Shown in pieces: positions 1 through 4,306 of a DNA stretch of 5,184 nucleotides. The translations under genes and the position numbers were made by a program. The notes beneath the pieces are model-generated. The model did not search any database, was not told where the DNA came from, and saw only the letters and a list, made by a program, of their open reading frames with translations. This stretch comes from Candidatus Poribacteria bacterium (GTDB lineage: Bacteria > Poribacteria > WGA-4E > WGA-3G). Where the stretch lies: contig JAPPMR010000518.1 of assembly GCA_028818995.1 (NCBI GenBank), positions 1 to 5,184 on the forward strand, written 5' to 3'. How positions within the stretch are numbered: position 1 is the first letter of the stretch; each line of letters opens with the position of its first letter.

Positions 1-461
1 AATATGACAGAACCCTAATCGGTATGGCAACAAACGATGCACTCATTAAAGGTGTGTTGGCACTCCGAGATAACTATGGTCCAAATTTTTTAACACCATG
101 GGATACTCCCGTTGAGGATAACGAACAAGAGAAAAAAGTAGATGAAGAAGCACTCAAACGTCCAATTAAAATCACGTATGTTGAAAGTGAAAATCCGGAT
201 CAGATTTACATTAATGCTGGTTCAGCCAGAGGTTTAGCCATAGATCAGAAGTTTGATGTATACACTGATGGTAAACCAATTCGCGATATTGACACTGGTG
301 AAATTCTTGATTATGTGCCAAAGAAAATAGCAACTGTCGCTGTTGTAGAAATCCGCAATGATAGACTTTCAGTTGTTAAGATTGTTGAAAAGACAAGTGA
401 AATAAAAAAAGGTGACTTACTTAAATCGATCCCTACAGAAGAAGTTACTAAGGAACAATAA
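1..461 (+). CDS. CsgG/FlgT-like protein, C-terminal part (5' truncated)
   Basis: The reading frame is open from the first complete codon (position 3) to TAA at 459-461, giving 152 visible residues. An ATG occurs at 24, but no Shine-Dalgarno precedes it and the codons before it (YDRTLIG) run smoothly into the protein, so the true start lies outside the window. The first 25 or so residues (LIGMATNDALIKGVLAL) resemble the last helix of a CsgG-type domain. A charged linker follows. From about residue 53 the chain resembles the FlgT C-terminal domain: a strand-rich segment with IYINAGSARGL (68-78), a D-x-D-TGE turn (95-100), and a closing IKKGDLL (134-140). Family knowledge places such proteins in the periplasm or at the outer membrane, in envelope assembly or secretion. 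The gene lies 17 bp before the xylF-like gene and is probably cotranscribed with it. The family call comes from motif resemblance only and is moderate; the coding call is firm. Confidence 0.62.
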   Translation, partial: YDRTLIGMATNDALIKGVLALRDNYGPNFLTPWDTPVEDNEQEKKVDEEALKRPIKITYVESENPDQIYINAGSARGLAIDQKFDVYTDGKPIRDIDTGEILDYVPKKIATVAVVEIRNDRLSVVKIVEKTSEIKKGDLLKSIPTEEVTKEQ

Positions 462-465
462 AGTT

Positions 466-470
466 GGAGG
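466..470 (+). promoter_or_regulatory. Shine-Dalgarno of the xylF-like gene
   Basis: GGAGG lies 8 nt before the ATG at 479. This fixes the start at 479: a TTG in the same frame at 464 overlaps the ribosome binding site itself and cannot be the initiator served by it. Confidence 0.8.
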
Positions 471-478
471 AATTATTG

Positions 479-1549
479 ATGAATTGCAAAATCAGTCAAT
501 GTGTGTATAGACAGAAGAATATATCGTTAAGCATGTTGTTTCCTCTGTTCATCCCTCTGATATGTTGTGCAACGATGTTATTCGGTTGTGCAGACTCTTC
601 AAATAAGAAAATCAAAATCGGTTTATCCATGGACTCATTACGGGTCGAACGGTGGCAAAAAGATAGAGATATTTTCGTAGCGGAAGCAAAAAAACTGGGC
701 GCTGAAGTGATTGTGCAATCTGCTGATGGAGACCCTGTCAAACAGAATGAACAAGCAGAAAACATGATTACGCAAGGTGTAGATGTCCTCGTTGTAATTC
801 CCAAAGATAGTGTTGCCTCTTCTCAAATTGTAAAAGCCGCCCATGAGGAGGGAATCAAAGTCATTGCTTATGATCGCTTAATCGGTGAGAGCGAACCGGA
901 CCTCTACATCTCCTTTGATAATGAAGAGGTTGGTTATTTGCAAGCCGAATATTTACTTCGCAATAAGCCCAAAGGAAATTACTTCTTACTTGGTGGTGAT
1001 CCAGGCGACAATAACGCACACCTCCTCCGAAAGGGACAACTCCGCGCATTGCAACCCGCAATTGATAACGGTGATATTCAGTTAGTCGCGGAAGGAAAGC
1101 ATTGGGCAGTTGGTTGGGACCCACTGGATGCGCTTAACAAAGCAGAACAGGTCTTAACGAAAACGAACAATCAAATTGATGCTGTTGTTGCTTCCAATGA
1201 CGGGACTGCAGGCGGCGTTGTTCAAGCACTTGAAGGACAGAATCTTGCGGGAACCGTTCTCGTTTCTGGACAAGATGCCGATATCGAGGCATGTCAACGG
1301 ATTGTCAAAGGCACACAAACGATGACGGTATACAAACCTATCCGCTTAATTGCAACAGAAGCCGCACAGGCTGCAGTCGCACTCGCAAAGGGAGAGACTC
1401 TCGAAAAGGCAAATCAGACTGTTAATAACGGCAAAATTGATGTGCCATCCATCATTCTCACACCGATCCAAGTTGACAAAGATAATCTTGATGAGGTTGT
1501 TATTAAAGACGGGTTTCACTCACGGCAAGATGTTTATAAAACAGAGTGA
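479..1549 (+). CDS. xylF: D-xylose-type ABC transporter substrate-binding lipoprotein (XylF-like)
   Basis: This 356-residue protein matches the remembered E. coli XylF pattern along its whole length. The matching segments are RVERWQKDRD (55-64), GVDVLVVIP (100-108), AYDR (130-133), YISFDNE (143-149), a GDPGDNNA loop (173-180), VASNDGTAGG (237-246), SGQDAD (263-268), GTQTMTVYKP (278-287) and VIKDGF (341-346). The family binds a pentose, typically D-xylose, outside the inner membrane and delivers it to a permease/ATPase pair (XylH/XylG). Unlike E. coli XylF, which has a normal cleaved signal peptide, this protein has a hydrophobic stretch (about 19-35) ending in LFGC, so Cys37 is probably lipidated. 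The n-region before it is unusually long (18 residues). The gene follows the CsgG/FlgT-like gene by 17 bp. No transporter ATPase or permease gene follows, so the partners must be elsewhere or absent. The family call is strong; the exact sugar is inferred. Confidence 0.93.
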   Translation: MNCKISQCVYRQKNISLSMLFPLFIPLICCATMLFGCADSSNKKIKIGLSMDSLRVERWQKDRDIFVAEAKKLGAEVIVQSADGDPVKQNEQAENMITQGVDVLVVIPKDSVASSQIVKAAHEEGIKVIAYDRLIGESEPDLYISFDNEEVGYLQAEYLLRNKPKGNYFLLGGDPGDNNAHLLRKGQLRALQPAIDNGDIQLVAEGKHWAVGWDPLDALNKAEQVLTKTNNQIDAVVASNDGTAGGVVQALEGQNLAGTVLVSGQDADIEACQRIVKGTQTMTVYKPIRLIATEAAQAAVALAKGETLEKANQTVNNGKIDVPSIILTPIQVDKDNLDEVVIKDGFHSRQDVYKTE

Positions 1550-1590
1550 TATAAGAAGCAGATAATACCTTCTTGCTGTTGTCCTATTTA

Positions 1591-1640
1591 TAGTCGCCGA
1601 ATGCCCAGGCTTGTATTTATTGTAAGGCATTCGGCGATTA
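1591..1640. repeat. Long inverted repeat (hairpin) downstream of xylF
   Basis: A perfect 12-bp inverted repeat (arms 1594-1605 and 1626-1637) extends outward through a G-T pair to T-A/A-T pairs at 1591-1592 and 1639-1640. The loop is 20 nt. It begins 42 bp after the xylF stop and could end transcription or protect the 3' end of the mRNA. No T-run follows the right arm (ATTACTATTGC), nor the left arm on the other strand, so it is not a textbook Rho-independent terminator. A dispersed palindromic element is an equally good explanation. Confidence 0.7.
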
Positions 1641-1670
1641 CTATTGCTGTGTCTACCTAACTTGGGTAAG

Positions 1671-1696
1671 GTCGCGATTCGGAGATCGCTCCTACA
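1671..1696. repeat. Short palindromic repeat-like unit
   Basis: GCGAT (1674-1678) and ATCGC (1685-1689) form a 5-bp stem around the 6-nt loop TCGGAG. The flanks (GGTC before, TCCTACA after) are richer in G+C than the AT-rich sequence downstream. The look is that of a REP-type intergenic repeat: compact, GC-rich relative to its surroundings, and close to another inverted repeat. Only one copy is in the window, so repeat status is inferred. Confidence 0.4.
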
Positions 1697-2037
1697 AGAC
1701 AAGATATCAACATATTTCTATAATTCGATATTTGAAAGACCTTGACAACAAGTGTCTATAAGCATGTTTCAATTTTGACACACCTCCTTCCAATATTTTT
1801 TGTGTATTAATCAAATGTCCCACCATATTTTGATTACTTGCTTCACAATTCAGATTCAATAACCCACCCGCACAGTTATTGGTATACATTAGATATAACT
1901 TACCAAATTGGCAACCTCCAACCTAATCACCAGCATAATGTATTCCACCAATTTTCCAAATGGCATCATTTTTGCTTACATGTTTACATAAATTTACACA
2001 ACGATTTGAAACCGAGAAAAAGATTAATCGTTTAGTA
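1697..2037. other. AT-rich non-coding stretch
   Basis: No supported gene was found on either strand. Frames open for 60-65 codons exist here but have no coherent composition and no well-placed ribosome binding site. TTGACA hexamers occur at 1742-1747 and 1775-1780, but neither has a good -10 element at 16-18 bp. A weak AT-only inverted repeat (arms 1809-1815 and 1829-1835) and a CCAAATTGG palindrome (1903-1911) are present but unremarkable in such sequence. Confidence 0.6.
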
Positions 2038-2056
2038 TTGCAACACTTTTGCAACA
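2038..2056 (+). promoter_or_regulatory. Tandem 8-bp direct repeats upstream of a promoter (possible activator site)
   Basis: TTGCAACA occurs at 2038-2045 and again at 2049-2056, so the repeat period is 11 bp, about one helical turn. The second copy ends 10 bp before the TTGACA -35 element at 2067. Direct repeats on one DNA face just upstream of -35 are typical of activator binding sites. The regulator is unknown and binding is inferred. Confidence 0.45.
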
Positions 2057-2066
2057 ATCTAAGCAT

Positions 2067-2095
2067 TTGACATAAAGTCAGGTGTTAGCGATAGT
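2067..2095 (+). promoter_or_regulatory. Candidate sigma70-type promoter for the small membrane protein gene
   Basis: A perfect TTGACA (-35, 2067-2072) is followed after 17 bp by GATAGT (-10, 2090-2095; four of six matches to TATAAT). Transcription would start near 2102, about 160 nt before the small ORF at 2262. A TGAC-N5-GTCA dyad (2068-2080) overlaps the -35 and could be an operator. Use of a housekeeping-like consensus in this organism is assumed. Confidence 0.5.
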
Positions 2096-2161
2096 GTTTA
2101 GTAACGAAATTGGACATAATATAAATCAAAATAGATAAATGAATTACGTTTAGTTTACAAT

Positions 2162-2197
2162 TCTATCTACCGAAGAATTGCAAACCTTCGGTATAGA
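2162..2197 (+). promoter_or_regulatory. Stem-loop in the leader of the small membrane protein gene
   Basis: An 8-bp perfect stem (2168-2175 with 2186-2193, loop of 10 nt) is extended by four further pairs (2162-2165 with 2194-2197) across a 2-nt bulge. It sits about 50 nt before the Shine-Dalgarno and is not followed by a T-run, so it is more likely a leader structure than a terminator. No known riboswitch class is recognised. Confidence 0.5.
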
Positions 2198-2247
2198 CAG
2201 AAAAACTAAAATGCTTGTGTAGAGCACCTCACGTAATTTGGGTTTGT

Positions 2248-2253
2248 AGGAGG
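2248..2253 (+). promoter_or_regulatory. Consensus Shine-Dalgarno of the 51-codon ORF
   Basis: AGGAGG ends 8 nt before the ATG at 2262. This is the best ribosome binding site in the window and the main reason to accept the short ORF that follows. Confidence 0.7.
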
Positions 2254-2261
2254 CAGAATTG

Positions 2262-2417
2262 ATGTTTAACGTTATCCTTCTTGGTATCTTATGTGCCTTG
2301 ATGGGAATTGGCGCTGGATACTTAATCCTCAACGCTTTTTTTGCGGGAGTCCAGCATATCGCCAAGCCTCGAATTGCTAATATCAAAAAAGCAGCACAAA
2401 AAATGCTTGACAACTGA
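2262..2417 (+). CDS. Small single-pass membrane protein, 51 residues
   Basis: This is a short ORF from ATG 2262 to TGA 2415-2417. Residues 4-30 are almost wholly hydrophobic and contain a glycine-rich stretch, LMGIGAGYL (13-21), with a G-xxx-G pair (Gly15, Gly19) of the kind that supports helix packing. After this comes a short basic, amphipathic tail (about 31-51) with KPR (35-37) and two adjacent lysines (42-43). By the positive-inside rule the tail should face the cytoplasm and the N-terminus should be outside. The consensus AGGAGG, the strong upstream promoter candidate and the alternation of hydrophobic and basic segments support a real gene. The longer frame on the opposite strand here has no comparable start signal. 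No family is recognised. The hydrophobic segment with a basic tail would also fit a regulatory small membrane protein or a toxin-like peptide, which cannot be decided from sequence. Confidence 0.68.
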   Translation: MFNVILLGILCALMGIGAGYLILNAFFAGVQHIAKPRIANIKKAAQKMLDN

Positions 2418-2435
2418 CGCAGCTGTTGTTATCAT
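2407..2435 (+). promoter_or_regulatory. Candidate promoter for the endonuclease V gene
   Basis: TTGACA (2407-2412), exactly 17 bp, then TATCAT (2430-2435, five of six matches) form the best consensus promoter in the window. A perfect TATAAT overlaps at 2435-2440 but is 22 bp from this -35. The -35 lies inside the last codons of the small ORF. Transcription would begin near 2442 and give nfi a leader of about 150 nt. Confidence 0.55.
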
Positions 2436-2461
2436 ATAATATAGAACTACTGCGATCAAAA

Positions 2462-2523
2462 CAGGTAGGTAACGCGGTCCGTTACGAGTTTCATTGATTT
2501 CGGAACGCGTTGCTGGACACCTG
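2462..2523. repeat. 62-bp imperfect palindrome in the nfi leader
   Basis: The outer arms CAGGT (2462-2466) and ACCTG (2519-2523) enclose inner arms at 2472-2481 and 2501-2510 that pair at nine of ten positions (ACGCG and TCCG, interrupted by one G-A mismatch). A-T, G-T and G-C pairs continue outward at 2468-2471 with 2511-2514. The central loop is 19 nt. There is no T-run after it. It could be a dispersed palindromic element that landed between the small ORF and nfi, or a folded mRNA leader. Confidence 0.55.
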
Positions 2524-2594
2524 AAAATACCGCTTCTATGAAGAAAATCGGGTGTGCCAGATTTTGAGAATATGCAGAATATGAAACAGCGAAA

Positions 2595-3287
2595 ATGCAG
2601 TATCAAAATCTCCATTCTTGGAACGTCACCCCCGAAGAAGCAAAACACCTTCAAAATAAGTTACGGACTCAGCTAGTCAGGACAGACCGGTTTGGAACAA
2701 TCAAAACGGTCGCGGGTGTAGATATTGGATTCAAAAACGACATTGCTCTTGCATCAGTGGTAGTACTCAACTTTCCTGATTTGCAAGTCATAGACGGTGT
2801 TGTTGCTGAAAGCCGTGTCCCCTTTCCGTATATTCCTGGATTCCTTTCGTTTCGCGAAATTCCACCACTTTTGATGGCTTTTGCACGTTTGCAAACAGAA
2901 CCAGACCTTGTGATAGTAGATGGTCAAGGCATTGCACATCCAAGACGATTTGGGCTTGCATCGCACTTAGGTTTGATTTTGGATATACCGACAATTGGTT
3001 GTGCAAAGTCGCGGTTGTGCGGGCAATACACTGAACCGGATACGGAAAAAGGAGCTTGGACAGACCTTTTAGATAAAGACGAGATTATTGGATCTGCTCT
3101 CCGAACGCGCACAAACGTCAGTGTTGTCTATGTATCAATCGGTCACCGTATCTCGCTTGATTCCGCACGAATGTTAACATTGGCATGTTGTAAAGGCTAT
3201 CGCTTACCCGAAACTACTCGATTTGCTCATAAAGCCGCATCTGGTAAAATACCTGAGAACGTGATATTAGTTAAGGAGGAAGAATAA
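2595..3287 (+). CDS. nfi: Endonuclease V (deoxyinosine 3' endonuclease)
   Basis: This 230-residue protein is a full-length endonuclease V. The enzyme cuts DNA at the second phosphodiester bond 3' of deoxyinosine and so starts repair of deaminated adenine. Family hallmarks in order: VAGVDIGF with metal ligand Asp43; the wedge motif PYIPGFLSFRE with Tyr79 and Glu88; DGQGIAHPRRFGLASHLG with Asp109 and His115; and GCAKS with Lys138. These positions lie within one residue of the corresponding Thermotoga maritima enzyme residues (Asp43, Tyr80, Glu89, Asp110, His116, Lys139), so the protein should be active. The ATG at 2595 is the first start codon after an in-frame stop at 2565-2567. Its Shine-Dalgarno is poor, unlike those of its neighbours. 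The gene stands alone, about 180 bp from the genes on either side, with a promoter candidate at 2407-2435. Confidence 0.97.
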   Translation: MQYQNLHSWNVTPEEAKHLQNKLRTQLVRTDRFGTIKTVAGVDIGFKNDIALASVVVLNFPDLQVIDGVVAESRVPFPYIPGFLSFREIPPLLMAFARLQTEPDLVIVDGQGIAHPRRFGLASHLGLILDIPTIGCAKSRLCGQYTEPDTEKGAWTDLLDKDEIIGSALRTRTNVSVVYVSIGHRISLDSARMLTLACCKGYRLPETTRFAHKAASGKIPENVILVKEEE

Positions 3288-3392
3288 ATCTCTAAACATA
3301 ACGTGGGAAATGCCAATATACAGAAAATAATAAAACATCACACAAAGTAAAATGTCCAAGTTCCTTAACAATTATAGTAAAATCCGAAAATA

Positions 3393-3412
3393 TGTTCACA
3401 TTTCCATGAACA
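3393..3412. promoter_or_regulatory. Dyad TGTTCA-N8-TGAACA, possible operator
   Basis: A perfect 6-bp inverted repeat with an 8-bp spacer lies 60 bp before the 277-codon gene. A weak promoter (TTAACA at 3365-3370, 17 bp, AAATAT at 3388-3393) would put the transcription start inside the dyad, which is where a repressor would bind. The promoter is poor and the assignment is tentative. Confidence 0.3.
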
Positions 3413-3436
3413 ACAAACCCTACACCATCACCGCTG

Positions 3437-3456
3437 GCGAGGTTTCCTAACCTCGC
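3437..3456. repeat. Perfect hairpin just upstream of the sulfatase operon
   Basis: GCGAGGTT (3437-3444) pairs perfectly with AACCTCGC (3449-3456) around the 4-nt loop TCCT. It is GC-rich against an AT-rich flank and ends 6 nt before the AAAGG ribosome binding site (3463-3467). There is no T-run. It resembles the compact palindrome at 1671-1696 in style and may be a dispersed intergenic repeat, or a leader hairpin affecting translation or mRNA stability. Confidence 0.6.
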
Positions 3457-3472
3457 TAATGTAAAGGTAATT

Positions 3473-4306
3473 ATGGATTTTACTATAAACTACCGTAAAA
3501 TCATGGATGATAGTTATCCACTACACTGGTCGTTTGACTATAATCATGGCGCACAAAACCCTGAATTCGCGCAGGAACTGATCAAATTGCTGCATGGGTA
3601 TGACACAAAATCCACAACCCATCACACAGACGCAGAAGAAGATCATTCTATAAAGCATGTTTATCGGATATTACCGAATTTCTGGCGCGGTTATCAACGG
3701 AGGAATGCACAGGAAGATACGTTGAGTATCGGAAATGCCATTATTGAACGCCAGAAGCGTAACGATGATATTTGGAACTATAATGTCCGATACCAAAATA
3801 CCACGAGTGGTGAAGATTTACAGTTTGAATTCCGTTGTCAGGATGAATGTTACCGTCCCCTCCACGGTAGTTGGCGCGTTGATGCACAAAACAGTTGTAG
3901 CGACACATATTCCAGATTGACGTGGGATGGTTATCTCACCTCAGGCGCAGAAGTTGTGCTTCGTCTTAACGGCTCTGAAATTACTGCAGGAACAGTGGAC
4001 AACTCCCTCCCGCTGACATGTAATTGGGCACTTTTTGATGTTATTCCCGCACTTGCTGAAAAGATGAAAGAGTCAGGCGATGATATAGGTATTGCTTTGC
4101 TTGATGATCTTGAACAATTTAGACCGAAAAATAGACTCGGTTTCCTCGACTCAACACAATCCCCGATTTCTCTTGATGGCTATTATCTTTACGGGACAGG
4201 TATCCTGCCATCGTATTGGTGGGTTGATGTCAAAGGGAATATCGCTCTTGTTTCAAGTGTCTTTGAGACGTTGGTGCTTAAAGAAAAGATGGAGTGCCCT
4301 GCATGA
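3473..4306 (+). CDS. Uncharacterised protein translationally coupled to a sulfatase
   Basis: This 277-residue protein of unknown function starts at ATG 3473, 5 nt after AAAGG (3463-3467). No signal peptide or membrane segment is visible, so it is probably cytoplasmic. The chain is rich in aromatic residues and in short alternating stretches suggestive of beta-strands. Notable segments are YPLHWSFDYNHG (15-26), a histidine/acid patch (50-58), GSWRVD (132-137), an SRLTWDGYL strand (147-155), LPLTCNWALFDVIPAL (179-194), and a C-terminal YLYGTGILPSYWWVD (238-252) followed by a strand-like GNIALVSSV. There are five cysteines but no metal-binding CxxC pair. The stop TGA overlaps the ATG of the sulfatase gene (ATGA at 4303-4306), which indicates coupled translation and a shared pathway. 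An accessory role in handling the sulfatase substrate or product is inferred from this context alone; no enzymatic motif is recognised. The coding call is firm. Confidence 0.88.
   Translation: MDFTINYRKIMDDSYPLHWSFDYNHGAQNPEFAQELIKLLHGYDTKSTTHHTDAEEDHSIKHVYRILPNFWRGYQRRNAQEDTLSIGNAIIERQKRNDDIWNYNVRYQNTTSGEDLQFEFRCQDECYRPLHGSWRVDAQNSCSDTYSRLTWDGYLTSGAEVVLRLNGSEITAGTVDNSLPLTCNWALFDVIPALAEKMKESGDDIGIALLDDLEQFRPKNRLGFLDSTQSPISLDGYYLYGTGILPSYWWVDVKGNIALVSSVFETLVLKEKMECPA
4291..4294 (+). promoter_or_regulatory. Shine-Dalgarno of the sulfatase gene inside the preceding gene
   Basis: GGAG ends 8 nt before ATG 4303, within the last codons of the 277-codon gene. Together with the ATGA overlap it fixes the sulfatase start and supports coupled translation. 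Confidence 0.65.

Noticed and set aside
24..26. ATG at 24 as the start of the first gene
   Set aside because: No Shine-Dalgarno precedes it and the frame stays open to the window edge with residues that continue the CsgG-like helix.
464..478. TTG at 464 as the start of the xylF-like gene
   Set aside because: It overlaps the GGAGG ribosome binding site, which is correctly spaced for the ATG at 479.
496..1124. Open frames on the minus strand opposite xylF
   Set aside because: They lie wholly within a strongly recognised gene and have no family resemblance or start signals.
1591..1640. Rho-independent terminator
   Set aside because: The stem is strong but no T-run follows on either strand, so it is listed as an inverted repeat.
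1742..1780. Promoters at the TTGACA hexamers at 1742 and 1775
   Set aside because: Neither has an acceptable -10 at 16-18 bp, and no gene follows at a sensible distance.
1707..1889. Minus-strand frame with an AGGAGG-like motif (complement of 1783-1788)
   Set aside because: The motif is real, but downstream starts at workable spacing give only peptides of about 15-21 residues with no coherent character; support is too weak.
1838..2035. Plus-strand frame of 65 codons
   Set aside because: It lacks a ribosome binding site and has a His/Asn/Tyr-heavy composition typical of translated AT-rich non-coding DNA.
2150..2654. Minus-strand frames opposite the small ORF and the nfi start
   Set aside because: The plus strand has a consensus Shine-Dalgarno, a promoter and a plausible membrane protein; the minus frames begin without start signals and cross the nfi gene.
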